The notes under the pieces were generated by a model. That model had not been told where the DNA came from. It worked only from the letters and a program-made list of their open reading frames with translations, and did no database searches. The position numbers and the translations under genes are program-made. A DNA stretch of 44,307 nt from Mesorhizobium sp. (GTDB lineage Bacteria; Pseudomonadota; Alphaproteobacteria; Rhizobiales; Rhizobiaceae), in NCBI GenBank assembly GCA_004963905.1, contig SUGL01000044.1, forward strand, positions 1-44,307. Direction: 5' to 3'. The first letter of the stretch is position 1. Each line of letters opens with the position of its first letter. Positions 1 through 8,465 of the stretch are shown here, one piece after another.

Positions 1-53
1 ACACCCCTCATCCGTCGCCTTCGGCGACACCTTCTCCCACAAGGGGAGAAGGG
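1..53. repeat. CTCC/GGAG double-hairpin intergenic repeat, copy 1
   Basis: Short element made of two adjacent hairpins, one with GTCGCC/GGCGAC arms and one with CCTTCTCCC / GGGGAGAAGG arms. The same architecture recurs at 15472-15530, 15752-15808, 15865-15917, 33487-33537, 33610-33668 and 44254-44303. It lies just downstream of rsmD and could serve as its transcription end, but it has no T-tract. Confidence 0.7.
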
Positions 54-63
54 GGGCCGGCGC

Positions 64-624
64 TCACCCAACCTCGATGAACCGAATCACCGTATCGCCA
101 TAGCCGCGCTCGTCCACGACCGAAAAGCCCGCGCCCGGCTCGAACGGCGCGGAGGCTGCCTCCTCGACAACACAGAGCGCGCCGGGCAGGAGCCAGCCGC
201 CGGCCTTGGCGGAACGCAGCGCGCGCTCGCCGAGCCCCTTGCCGTAGGGCGGATCGGCGAAGATCAGGCCGAAGGGCGCGATCGTGCCGGCCTCGCCGAG
301 ATGGGTGGCGTCGCGACGGAAGATCTTTGTCCGGCCGGTGAGCCCGAAGGCCTCGACATTCTCGCGGATCAGCCCGCGCCCTTCCGTCGATTCCTCGATG
401 AAGACGCAATAGGAGGCGCCGCGCGACAGCGCCTCCAGCCCGAGCGCGCCAGTGCCGGCGAAGAGATCGAGCACACGGCCGCCCTCCAGCCTTTCGGCAT
501 GGCGATGCGCCAGCACGTTGAACACCGCCTCGCGGGTGCGGTCGGTGGTCGGGCGGATGGCATTCGAACGGGGCGTCGCCAGCGGACGCCCGCGAAACTC
601 ACCGCCGACGATCCGCATTGCCAC
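64..624 (-). CDS. rsmD: 16S rRNA (guanine(966)-N(2))-methyltransferase RsmD
   Basis: 186 aa, normal length for RsmD, which methylates N2 of G966 of 16S rRNA in the 30S subunit using SAM. The N-terminus MAMRIVGGEFRGRPL and the TRPTTDRTREAVFN-like stretch (residues 24-37) are typical of the family. The SAM-binding motif VLDLFAGTGALGLEAL lies at about residues 51-66 and the catalytic ADPPY motif at about 123-127. The start overlaps the end of the upstream pseudouridine synthase gene by 26 bp, so the two rRNA-modification genes are probably co-transcribed. The identity is secure. The start could be the second Met (MRIVGG), two codons later. Confidence 0.95.
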   Translation of the reverse strand: MAMRIVGGEFRGRPLATPRSNAIRPTTDRTREAVFNVLAHRHAERLEGGRVLDLFAGTGALGLEALSRGASYCVFIEESTEGRGLIRENVEAFGLTGRTKIFRRDATHLGEAGTIAPFGLIFADPPYGKGLGERALRSAKAGGWLLPGALCVVEEAASAPFEPGAGFSVVDERGYGDTVIRFIEVG

Positions 625-2533
625 CCCTCGGACCCCTTGGCCTGTCGCTGCCGCTTCCCTCGGACCGATCGCCCTTTGGCTTGCCGAACGGCTTGCCCTT
701 GCCGCCGGGTTTGAACGATGCCTTGCGCGCCTTGGCCTCGGCAGCCTTCGCGGCGTCGGCCTCCGCCCTTCCCTTGCCTATGGGGCGCGCACCCGGCGCC
801 ATCCAGACATTGGCCTTGCGCTGACCGGGCGGCTCGATCGGGCGCGGCTCGCCTTTCTTGCCGCCGAAGTCACGGCCGGACTTGCCGAAGCCGCGTTCGG
901 ATTTGTCGAACTTGGGACCGCGTTCGCCGAAGGCCCTGTCCGGCTTCGTCGAAAGCTTGCTCAGCGCCTCGTCGCGGCTGCCTTCGCGGCGCTTGCGGGC
1001 CTTGATCAGCCCGCCCTCGCCGATCGGCCGGCGATCGCCCTCACGCTTGAATTTCGGCCGTTCCTCCTCATCGCGACGCTGCTCGCTGCGCCGCACCGGC
1101 TTGTTGGAGAAGGGCTTCTGGATCTCCGCCTCGAAGTTGGCGCCGGACTCCTCGACCAGCCGTTCGCCGAGCTGCTCGCGCAGCGTGCGACCCTTGATCT
1201 CCAGCACGTGGCCTTCGGGCAGCTCGTTCAACTGGAACGGCCCGTAGGAGATGCGGATGAGCCGCGTCACGTCGAGGCCAAGCGCGCCCAGAATGTTCTT
1301 CACCTCGCGGTTCTTGCCTTCGCGCAGTCCGATCGTCAGCCAGGCGTTGCTGCCCTGCTCGCGATCGAGCGAGGCTTCGACCGAACCGTAGAAGACGCCG
1401 TCGACGGCAATGCCGTCGCGCAAGGCGGCCAGCGCACTCTCCTCGACCTTGCCGTGGACGCGCACCCGATAGCGCCGCAGCCAGCCGGTGGCCGGCAATT
1501 CGAGCACCCGCGACAGGCCGCCGTCATTGGTGAGCAGCAGCAAGCCCTCGGTGTTGATGTCGAGGCGGCCGACGGTCATCAGCCGCGGCAGATCGGCGGG
1601 CAGCACGTCGAACACGGTCTTGCGGCCTTCCGGATCGCGGTTGGTGGTGACGACGCCCGCCGGCTTGTGAAACAGGAACAGCCGCGTGCGCTCGATCGGC
1701 GGGATTTCGGTGCCGTCGAGATGGATGACGTCGTCGGGCATGACGTTGAAGGCCGGCGAGGACAGCACCTTGCCGTTGACCTTGACGCGGCCGGCGGCGA
1801 TCAGTTCCTCGGCGTCGCGGCGCGAAGCGATGCCAGCGCGCGCCAGCCGCTTGGCGATGCGCTCGCCGGCTTCCGGCGTTGCTTCCGCAGGCCGCGGGCG
1901 CGGCTTGAAGCCGCCCTCGGGCTTTCCCGCGGCGGCGCGCGGCGGGCGATCGGCGAAATCTCGCTTGGGGCGGTCGCCGAAGTCGCGCTTGGGGCGGTCG
2001 AAGCGCCGTTCGCTGCGCTCGCCTTCGGCGGCCGTCGGCCGGTCGCCGCGCGGCGTGTAGGGCCGGCTTTCCTCACGTTTTTGGAAGGGCTTGCCCTCGC
2101 GTGGCGGGCCCTTGCGGAACGGTCTTTCGCCACGCTCTCCACCCTCGCCCACTTCACGCGGCTTGTAGCTGCGCTTGAAATCGCGGCGCTCGCCTTCGGC
2201 GGCCATGGGGCGGTCGCCGCGCGGCGTGTATGGCTTGCGATCTTCACGCTTCTCGAAAGGCTTGCCCTCGCGCGGCGGGCCTTTGCGAAACGGCCTGTCG
2301 CCGCGTTCCGCACCCTCGCCAGTTTCACGCGGCTTGTAGCTGCGCTTGAAATCGCGCGCGGGGCGCTCGCCATCCGCGGCCATCGACCGGTCGCGCTTGG
2401 CGAACGGCTTCTTGCCGCCGGAGGATGGCTTGCCATCATCGCCCGCGGCTCCGCCGCGGCCGCGCGGGCCTGCCGGCCTCGATCCGCCTTTGCCCGCACC
2501 CTTGCGCGGAAATTTCTTGTCGTTGTCGTCCAT
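599..2533 (-). CDS. rluB: RsuA/RluB-family rRNA pseudouridine synthase with long basic repeat tails
   Basis: 644 aa, more than twice the 230-290 aa of standard RsuA/RluB enzymes, which isomerise uridine to pseudouridine in rRNA. The conserved core is about residues 205-440. An S4 RNA-binding domain (RIAKRLARAGIASRRDAEEL) is followed by the catalytic segment GRLDINTEGLLLLTNDG, whose Asp is the family nucleophile. The N-terminal 200 residues and C-terminal 190 residues are rich in Lys, Arg, Gly and Pro and look disordered. The N-terminal tail holds a 57-codon tandem repeat (two clear copies, DNA period 171 bp) containing FKRSYKPRE and FRKGPPREGKPF. The tails suggest non-specific RNA binding, which is inference. 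RluB is the closest label; target specificity cannot be read from the sequence. Confidence 0.88.
   Translation of the reverse strand: MDDNDKKFPRKGAGKGGSRPAGPRGRGGAAGDDGKPSSGGKKPFAKRDRSMAADGERPARDFKRSYKPRETGEGAERGDRPFRKGPPREGKPFEKREDRKPYTPRGDRPMAAEGERRDFKRSYKPREVGEGGERGERPFRKGPPREGKPFQKREESRPYTPRGDRPTAAEGERSERRFDRPKRDFGDRPKRDFADRPPRAAAGKPEGGFKPRPRPAEATPEAGERIAKRLARAGIASRRDAEELIAAGRVKVNGKVLSSPAFNVMPDDVIHLDGTEIPPIERTRLFLFHKPAGVVTTNRDPEGRKTVFDVLPADLPRLMTVGRLDINTEGLLLLTNDGGLSRVLELPATGWLRRYRVRVHGKVEESALAALRDGIAVDGVFYGSVEASLDREQGSNAWLTIGLREGKNREVKNILGALGLDVTRLIRISYGPFQLNELPEGHVLEIKGRTLREQLGERLVEESGANFEAEIQKPFSNKPVRRSEQRRDEEERPKFKREGDRRPIGEGGLIKARKRREGSRDEALSKLSTKPDRAFGERGPKFDKSERGFGKSGRDFGGKKGEPRPIEPPGQRKANVWMAPGARPIGKGRAEADAAKAAEAKARKASFKPGGKGKPFGKPKGDRSEGSGSDRPRGPRGGNADRRR
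2155..2360 (-). repeat. 171-bp in-frame tandem repeat inside the pseudouridine synthase gene
   Basis: The stretch GCTTGTAGCTGCGCTTGAAA at 2161 is repeated at 2332, an offset of 171 bp or exactly 57 codons. The encoded repeats share DFKRSYKPRE, ERPFRKGPPREGKPF and PYTPRGDRP. A third, degenerate unit can be seen nearer the S4 domain. Confidence 0.8.
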
Positions 2534-2716
2534 TACCTTGGCTCTTCTTAAAGCTGCTACGATGCCGCCCGCCCTTTCGGACGCCCAACGCAGGCAGTGT
2601 CATCTTGATTTTTGCGCATATGTCAGCGCGGCAAAAACCGATTCCGGTTTTCAGGGTCTCGCGCTAGATAACAGGATCACCATCGGGTGGCGAGGAGTAA
2701 TCGGAATGGAAACCGC

Positions 2717-3178
2717 GTGAGGCGGCCGGATTTCATGGCTTTGGCGCTCCAGGAGGCCGAGGCGGCCGCAAGCCGCGGCGAAGTGCCGGTCGGCGCGGTG
2801 ATTGCCAATGGTAGCACCGTCGTGGCGAAGGCCGGCAACCGCACGCGCGAGCTCGCCGACCCGACCGCCCATGCCGAGATGCTGGCGATCCGCGAAGCCT
2901 GCCAAAAGCTCGCCAGCGAGCGGCTTACCGGCCACGACCTCTATGTGACGCTGGAGCCCTGCACCATGTGCGCCGGCGCCATCTCGTTCGCACGGTTGCG
3001 GCGACTTTATTTCGGCGCCGCCGACGAGAAAGGCGGCGCGGTGGTCAACGGCGTGCGCTTCTTCGCTTCACCCACCTGTCACCACACGCCGGACATCTAC
3101 CCAGGGCTGGGCGAAAGCCAAGCCGCTCTCATCCTGAAGGAGTTCTTTCGCGAGAAACGGAATGGTGGTGAATGGTGA
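2717..3178 (+). CDS. tadA: tRNA-specific adenosine deaminase TadA
   Basis: Deaminates the wobble adenosine A34 of tRNA-Arg(ACG) to inosine. The zinc and catalytic motifs are intact: HAEMLAIREA (His ligand and catalytic Glu, about residues 47-56) and PCTMCAGAI (two Cys ligands, about residues 77-85). The start is uncertain. GTG at 2717 has GGAA five bases upstream and gives VRRPDFMALALQEAE. GTG at 2687 and ATG at 2735 are in-frame alternatives. The gene is divergent from the pseudouridine synthase gene. Its last two codons and stop lie inside a 7-bp tandem repeat, so the C-terminus (NGGEW) may have been rewritten by repeat slippage. Confidence 0.93.
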   Translation: MRRPDFMALALQEAEAAASRGEVPVGAVIANGSTVVAKAGNRTRELADPTAHAEMLAIREACQKLASERLTGHDLYVTLEPCTMCAGAISFARLRRLYFGAADEKGGAVVNGVRFFASPTCHHTPDIYPGLGESQAALILKEFFREKRNGGEW

Positions 3179-3212
3179 ATGGTGAATGGTGAATGGTGAA
3201 TGGTGAATGGTG
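3161..3212 (+). repeat. Heptanucleotide tandem repeat (AATGGTG) across the tadA stop codon
   Basis: Six exact head-to-tail copies of AATGGTG run from 3171 to 3212. One further copy at 3161-3167 is offset by 3 bp. A 7-bp unit is not a multiple of three, so all frames are read through the array. In the tadA frame TGA is met in the second unit. Confidence 0.93.
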
Positions 3213-3284
3213 AAGCAAGTAGCTAGTAGTGGGTTAGCAGTTCGTGAATAGCCAGCAACAGAGGATCCATCCACTATTCACCAC

Positions 3285-3962
3285 TTACAGACCCAGCCAG
3301 TCGAACCAGCCGCCGCTCTTCTTGCCTTCCGCCTGCGCCTTTAGTCGGCGCTCCTTCTTGTATTCGTCCTCGCCGAGTTCGTTCTGCGGCGCGGTGTCGG
3401 CGGCCTGACGATAGGCCAGCGGCGGCTCGCTCAGATATTTGCGGACATTGGGATTGCCCTGCTTCTGCTCGGCAAGGCGGCGCTGAATTTCGGCGGTGCG
3501 GGTCGCGCTGGAATCGTCCGGCGACCAGCGCGGCGGATGGCTCGACGCCGAATCGGCCATCGCCTTCTTCACCGCCACCGGATCGGTCTGCACGTCCTCG
3601 ACGGCTTCCGGCTGATAGTTCGGATCGTTCTGGTGGGCGGTGGCGTCGGCGCGGATACGGGCGCGGCGCGCTTCGGGCGATTCGGGCCAGTCGGCGCTCG
3701 CCGTCTGGATGCTTTCCTGCGGTGGCGGCAGCGCTTCCTTCTGTCCCGGCGCAGGCTTCACCAGGTCGGGGCGCGGCTTGTAGTCGATCGGATCGCGGTG
3801 CTTCGGCGTGATCGAGGCGGCGCCGGAAACGTCGTCGAAAAGCTGCGCGGCAGCAGTCTTGTCGGTTCCATAGGTAGGCGAACTGACGCAGCCGGACATG
3901 GCGAAGGCCGACGCCACAAGCGGCGCCAGCAGCGCGGCGCGCGCAAACGTTCTTTCGGTCAT
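3285..3962 (-). CDS. Putative outer-membrane lipoprotein of unknown function
   Basis: 225 aa from the ATG at 3962. An in-frame upstream extension to 4034 is unlikely because it encodes an Arg-rich stretch ahead of the signal peptide. Residues 1-24 form a lipoprotein signal (MTERTFARAALLAPLVASAF) ending in the lipobox MSGC, with the Cys as the likely acylated residue. The mature part is polar and rich in Pro, Ala, Asp and Gln, with no recognised domain; it ends in KKSGGWFDWLGL, a tryptophan-containing tail that could touch a membrane or partner. The gene lies 247 bp downstream of ileS on the same strand, behind a palindromic repeat that may separate the transcripts. I do not recognise the family. 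Confidence 0.75.
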   Translation of the reverse strand: MTERTFARAALLAPLVASAFAMSGCVSSPTYGTDKTAAAQLFDDVSGAASITPKHRDPIDYKPRPDLVKPAPGQKEALPPPQESIQTASADWPESPEARRARIRADATAHQNDPNYQPEAVEDVQTDPVAVKKAMADSASSHPPRWSPDDSSATRTAEIQRRLAEQKQGNPNVRKYLSEPPLAYRQAADTAPQNELGEDEYKKERRLKAQAEGKKSGGWFDWLGL

Positions 3963-4160
3963 GCCAAAAAGTCCCACTCTAAAGCCTTTCGGTCGCCACC
4001 GGCCACAGGGGCGCGGTCCCCTTCTTCCCCGCATTTGCGATGGAAATCCGGCGACAATTTGTCTGCCGGAGTGTCGCGTGTTTACCTCAACCGCTTATCG
4101 AGGGCAACGCGCGGGCGGATTTGCACCGCCCGGCGTGGCACTTTTGCACTTGTTTGATAA

Positions 4161-4209
4161 GTGCATGTCGTTGTCCCAAAACCGCCGCGCACTTTTGGGC
4201 GACATGCAC
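4161..4209. repeat. RIME-like palindrome, copy A, abutting the ileS stop codon
   Basis: Perfect arms GTGCATGTCG and CGACATGCAC enclose the centre AAAACCG-NNNN-CACTTTT seen in the other copies. The right end touches the ileS stop codon at 4210-4212. It resembles the rhizobial intergenic mosaic elements; the name is my best guess. Confidence 0.75.
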
Positions 4210-7194
4210 CTAGATACGCCCAAGCGCCTTCAGCTCATGCAGCACCGCGGCATCGCGGGCCGAGACATCCGGGAATTCCGGGTCCTGCCCGACATCGGCC
4301 GTGTAGCGCCACGAGCGCGCACATTTGACGAGACCGCGATCCTCGGCCTTTTCCACGACCACGGCGACGCCTTTGACATCGTCGAGCGTGAAGGCGCCCT
4401 CAGGCGCCTTGCCGTGCTGAATGACGAGGTCGCTGGTGATCGCCATCTCGGCCATGTCGACATCGGCGATCGCGGCTTCCAGCGCGGCGTCGTCGATGGT
4501 GACCACCGGAACCGCTTCCAACGACGAGCCGATCAGCTTGTCGGCGCGCGCGATCTCGAGCGCGCCGGTGACGACACGGCGCACCTGCCGGACCTTGCGC
4601 CATTTCTCGGCCAGCGCCTCGTTGCGCCAGTTTTCCGGGATCTCCGGGAATTGGTCGAGATGCACCGAGACGGCGTCCGGATGACGGTCGAGCCAGGCCT
4701 CCTCCATGGTGAAGGGCAGCATCGGCGCCAGCCATTTCACCAGGCATTCGAAGAGATGGCGCACGACCTTGACCGCCGCCTTGCGGCGCAGGCTGGACGG
4801 CGCGTCGCAGTAGAGGGCGTCCTTGCGGATGTCGAAGTAGAAGGCCGACAGCTCGACCACCATGAAATCGAGCAGCGCGCGGGTGATGCGCTTGAACTCG
4901 AAGGCGTCGTAGCCCTGGCGCACCACCTCGTCGAGCTCGGATAGCCGGTGCAGCATCAGCCGCTCCAGCTCCGGCATCTTGTCCACAGGCATGTCCTCGC
5001 CGTCGTCATGGGCCAGCGTGCCCAGCATCCAGCGGATCGTGTTGCGGAGCTTGCGGTAGGCGTCGATATTGGTCTGCAGCACGTTCTTGCCGAGCCGCTG
5101 GTCTTCCCAATAGTCGGTCGTCACCACCCAGAGCCTGAGGATATCGGCGCCGGACTGTTTTATCACGTCCTGCGGCACGACGGTGTTGCCGAGCGACTTC
5201 GACATCTTGCGGCCTTCCTCATCCATGGTGAAGCCATGGGTGATGACCGTGTCGTAGGGCGCCCTGCCCCTGGTGCCGCAGCTTTCGAGCAACGAGGAAT
5301 GGAACCAGCCGCGATGCTGGTCGGAGCCTTCGAGATAGACGTCGGCCGGCCATTTGAGATCCAGACGATCCTCCAGCGTGAAGACATGCGTCGAGCCGGA
5401 ATCGAACCAGACATCGAGGATGTCCCTGACCTGGTGCCATTTCGATGCGTCGTGATTGCCGAGGAAACGTTCCTTGGCGCCGGGCGCGAACCAGGCGTCG
5501 GCGCCCTCCTTCTCGAAGGCGTCCATGATGCGCTGGTTGACCGCCTCGTCCTTCAGCACGTTGCCGTCCGCGTCGGCGAAGACGGCGATCGGCACGCCCC
5601 AGGCGCGCTGGCGCGACAGCACCCAGTCGGGCCGTTCCTCGATCATGGCACGAATGCGGTTCTGGCCCGCCCCGGGCACGAAGCGGGTGTCGTCGATCGC
5701 CTTCAGCGCGCGGCTGCGCAGCGTCGTGCCGTCGCCGAGGTCCTTGTCCATATAGACGAACCATTGCGGCGTGTTGCGGAAGATGACCGGCTTCTTCGAG
5801 CGCCAGGAATGCGGATAGCTGTGCTTCAGCCGGCCGCGCGCGAAGAGCGCGTTGCGCTTGATCAGCTCGTCGATGACCGCCTGGTTGGCGTTGCCCTTCT
5901 TGCCGCTGTCGTCGATGACGCGCGCGGCACCGCCCTCGCGGTCCGGGCCGAAGCCGGGCGCGTCCTTGGTGAAGAAGCCGGCATCGTCGACCGGGAACGG
6001 GATCGTGGTGTCGACGCCACGCTTGAGCAGCTCGGCCACCGCGTCCATCCAGGCGTCGAAGTCCTCACGACCGTGGCTGGGCGCGGTGTGCACGAAGCCG
6101 GTGCCGGCGTCGTCGGTGACGTGCTCGCCAGCGACCATCGGCACCGGGAATTCGTAGCCGCCGCCGAGGCCCTTGAAGGGATGCGAAAGCGTAAGGCTTG
6201 CAAGCTGTTCGCTTGAGACGCTGTGAAGCCGGTTCAAGGTGACCTTGGCCTTGGCGGCGCTTTCCTCGGCGAGCGCGTCGGCGAAGATCAGCTTCTCGCC
6301 AGGCTGCGGGCCGAAGGCGTTTTCCGCCGCCGTGACCTCGTAAAGACCATAGCCGACGCGCGGCGAATAGCTGACGGCGCGGTTGCCGGGGATGGTCCAG
6401 GGCGTCGTCGTCCAGATGACGACATGCGCCTCGACGAGATCGAGCGCGGTCTCGCTCAATGCCGGCGTCGTGTCGGCACCGGCGACCGGCTGGGCGAGGC
6501 TGGCGACCGGGAATTTTACCCAGATCGTGTCGCTCTCATAGTCCTGGTACTCGACCTCGGCCTCGGCGAGCGCGGTGCGCTCGACGACGCTCCACATCAC
6601 CGGCTTGGAGCCGCGATAGAGCTGGCCGGACATGGCGAACTTCAACAGCTCGCCGGCGATCCGCGCCTCGGCGTGGTAGGCCATGGTGGTGTAGGGGTTG
6701 TGGAAATCGCCGATGACGCCGAGGCGCTGGAACTCGTCGCCCTGCACCTTGATCCAATGCTGGGCGAAGTCGCGGCATTCCCTGCGGAACTCGTTGACCG
6801 GCACTTCGTCCTTGTTCTTGCCCTTGGCGCGATATTGCTCCTCGATCTTCCATTCGATCGGCAGGCCGTGACAGTCCCAGCCCGGCACGTAATTGGCGTC
6901 GTAGCCGCGCATCTGGAAGGACCGGTTGATGACGTCCTTGAGGATCTTGTTCAGCGCATGGCCGATATGGATGTTGCCGTTGGCGTAGGGCGGGCCGTCA
7001 TGCAGCACGAATTTCTCGCGGCCGGCGGCTTCCTCGCGCAGCTTCCTATAAAGGTCCATGTCCTGCCAGCGCTTGACCAGCACCGGTTCCTTCTCGGGCA
7101 GGCCCGCGCGCATCGGGAAATCCGTCCGCGGCAGGTAAAGCGTGCTGGAATAGTCGATCGTTTCAGCAGTATCGGTCACTGGGGTGTCGGTCAT
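4210..7194 (-). CDS. ileS: Isoleucyl-tRNA synthetase
   Basis: 994 aa class I aminoacyl-tRNA synthetase that charges tRNA-Ile. The ATP-binding HIGH motif (NIHIGHALNKILKD, about residues 70-83) and the KMSKS loop (EGRKMSKSLGNT, about residue 660) are both intact. The editing domain (CP1) lies between them with the TTPWTIPGN segment, followed by an anticodon-binding domain. Length fits the bacterial alphaproteobacterial form. The ATG at 7194 (MTDTPVTDTAET) is chosen over a TTG ten codons upstream; neither has a convincing ribosome-binding site. No C-terminal zinc-finger Cys cluster is visible. lspA, often near ileS, is not in the window. Confidence 0.97.
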   Translation of the reverse strand: MTDTPVTDTAETIDYSSTLYLPRTDFPMRAGLPEKEPVLVKRWQDMDLYRKLREEAAGREKFVLHDGPPYANGNIHIGHALNKILKDVINRSFQMRGYDANYVPGWDCHGLPIEWKIEEQYRAKGKNKDEVPVNEFRRECRDFAQHWIKVQGDEFQRLGVIGDFHNPYTTMAYHAEARIAGELLKFAMSGQLYRGSKPVMWSVVERTALAEAEVEYQDYESDTIWVKFPVASLAQPVAGADTTPALSETALDLVEAHVVIWTTTPWTIPGNRAVSYSPRVGYGLYEVTAAENAFGPQPGEKLIFADALAEESAAKAKVTLNRLHSVSSEQLASLTLSHPFKGLGGGYEFPVPMVAGEHVTDDAGTGFVHTAPSHGREDFDAWMDAVAELLKRGVDTTIPFPVDDAGFFTKDAPGFGPDREGGAARVIDDSGKKGNANQAVIDELIKRNALFARGRLKHSYPHSWRSKKPVIFRNTPQWFVYMDKDLGDGTTLRSRALKAIDDTRFVPGAGQNRIRAMIEERPDWVLSRQRAWGVPIAVFADADGNVLKDEAVNQRIMDAFEKEGADAWFAPGAKERFLGNHDASKWHQVRDILDVWFDSGSTHVFTLEDRLDLKWPADVYLEGSDQHRGWFHSSLLESCGTRGRAPYDTVITHGFTMDEEGRKMSKSLGNTVVPQDVIKQSGADILRLWVVTTDYWEDQRLGKNVLQTNIDAYRKLRNTIRWMLGTLAHDDGEDMPVDKMPELERLMLHRLSELDEVVRQGYDAFEFKRITRALLDFMVVELSAFYFDIRKDALYCDAPSSLRRKAAVKVVRHLFECLVKWLAPMLPFTMEEAWLDRHPDAVSVHLDQFPEIPENWRNEALAEKWRKVRQVRRVVTGALEIARADKLIGSSLEAVPVVTIDDAALEAAIADVDMAEMAITSDLVIQHGKAPEGAFTLDDVKGVAVVVEKAEDRGLVKCARSWRYTADVGQDPEFPDVSARDAAVLHELKALGRI

Positions 7195-7446
7195 TGGTCT
7201 GCCATGTGCATTGCCCGTTGGCAAAAGAGCTCGGGCGTCGAACTATCATTTTCTGGAAAAAGCGCGAGAGCCGCGCACAAAAATTCCCGGCGGCTCCGAC
7301 GGCGCTCAGGCCGCCCGGAACACCGGGCCCGTAATTCGTATCGTGATCGCGAAAAGGCGCGAAAAGCTCGTCATGGGTGGGCTTTTAGCGGATGGCGCGG
7401 CAGGAATAAAGCGCGGATTTCAAGGCAGAGCGCCGGTTTCTTGCCC

Positions 7447-8244
7447 TTACATCGAGAAATTGAAGCGGTAGGTGGTCGACACGCCAACGGTCCACTGGTT
7501 GCGGTCGCCGCGCTCCTTGACCAGGCTGGAATCGGCCGCCGGCCCCATCAGGCGCGAATATTCGGTGAAGACGCTGGCCGTCATCGGCTCGGTCACCTTC
7601 CAGGTGATCGCGCCGCCGAGGCCGGTCGACTTCACGCCGCCGCCCGGATGGTACTCGCTCAAGCCGGAAGCCGCCGCCTCGGTGGCGTTCACGCCGTAAT
7701 AGGCATCGAAATAGTTGGACGAGGCGAAGGACACGCGCGGCCCGCCCGAGATGCGCACCGTTGGCGTGACGTCGTAGAAGGCGTCCGCCGCGATGTCGGC
7801 GACGAAGCCGTTGTGGGAGCGGATGCCATGCCGCAACTCGGCGCGGGCGCGCAGCCAGTCCAGGGGATAGAACTCGAAGAAGCCGCCCACCTCACCGCCG
7901 AAGCGCACCGGGTCGAGGCCCTGAAGCTCGTCCTTGCTGGTGCGATGGAACAGGAACTTGCCCGTCAGGCCGGCGCGCACGCTGCCGTCGTCGATCAGCG
8001 CCAGCGAGATGTTGTCGTTGCGCGAGGTGAAGCGCGCCTCGGGACCGGCCTTGCCGAGCGAGATGATGGGCTGGGCGCTCAGCATATATTTCTTGCCGCC
8101 CTCGAAATTCGGGGCGACGAGGCCGGTGGCGCCGAGCGTCAGGTACCAGTCGCCAGAAATCCAGCTCCCCTCGCCCGCCTGGGCTGCGGAGACTGCCATC
8201 AGGCCAGAGGCGAGAACCAGCGGAATCGTCCCGACAATACGCAT
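7447..8244 (-). CDS. MipA/OmpV family outer-membrane protein
   Basis: 265 aa from ATG 8244, which has AAGGGG five to six bases upstream; an in-frame GTG at 8250 lies too close to that site. A Sec signal peptide ends at AQA-GEG (about residue 23). The rest alternates in beta-strand style, with family hallmarks near the middle and C-terminus such as FDAYYGVNATEAAASG, a PGGG turn and a terminal strand ending YRFNFSM. OmpV/MipA proteins are small outer-membrane barrels; MipA in E. coli scaffolds murein enzymes. No murein gene is adjacent, so the role here is open. The gene is divergent from the hdeD-like gene. Family assignment is good, function is not. Confidence 0.85.
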   Translation of the reverse strand: MRIVGTIPLVLASGLMAVSAAQAGEGSWISGDWYLTLGATGLVAPNFEGGKKYMLSAQPIISLGKAGPEARFTSRNDNISLALIDDGSVRAGLTGKFLFHRTSKDELQGLDPVRFGGEVGGFFEFYPLDWLRARAELRHGIRSHNGFVADIAADAFYDVTPTVRISGGPRVSFASSNYFDAYYGVNATEAAASGLSEYHPGGGVKSTGLGGAITWKVTEPMTASVFTEYSRLMGPAADSSLVKERGDRNQWTVGVSTTYRFNFSM

Positions 8245-8465
8245 CGTCACCCCTTACGCGAAACCGGCCGGCAGGAACACCCGGCAGCGCAGAAGCCATG
8301 GCGCGAGTTCGGTAAAATTTGACTTAATATCCGTAACAGAGGCGGCGACCCCGGAGCCGTTTTCGGCAGGTGGCGGCATTGGCGCTCGCTGGACGGGCAA
8401 GGCCATTGGGACTACCTTCCTTGCACCCGCAGGATGCGCGGCGAACTCTGGAGGGAGACGAAGCC

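Noticed and set aside
452..2551. A 699-codon open frame on the plus strand opposite the pseudouridine synthase gene
   Set aside because: It is antisense to a gene with clear motifs, in GC-rich DNA where stops are rare. Its protein is low-complexity with no domain.
2600..2665. Another RIME-like palindrome (AAAAACCG...CGGTTTT) between the pseudouridine synthase and tadA genes
   Set aside because: The centre lacks CACACTTTT and the outer arms do not pair well; at best a decayed relative.
3161..3212. CRISPR-like array
   Set aside because: Units of 7 bp without spacers are a simple tandem repeat; no cas gene is present.
7195..7446. T-box or other tRNA-sensing leader before ileS
   Set aside because: No T-box sequence or specifier stem; T-boxes are not expected in alphaproteobacteria.
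6223..8322. A 699-codon plus-strand frame opposite ileS and the MipA-like gene
   Set aside because: Runs across two real genes and their spacer, which no single gene would do; no recognisable domain.
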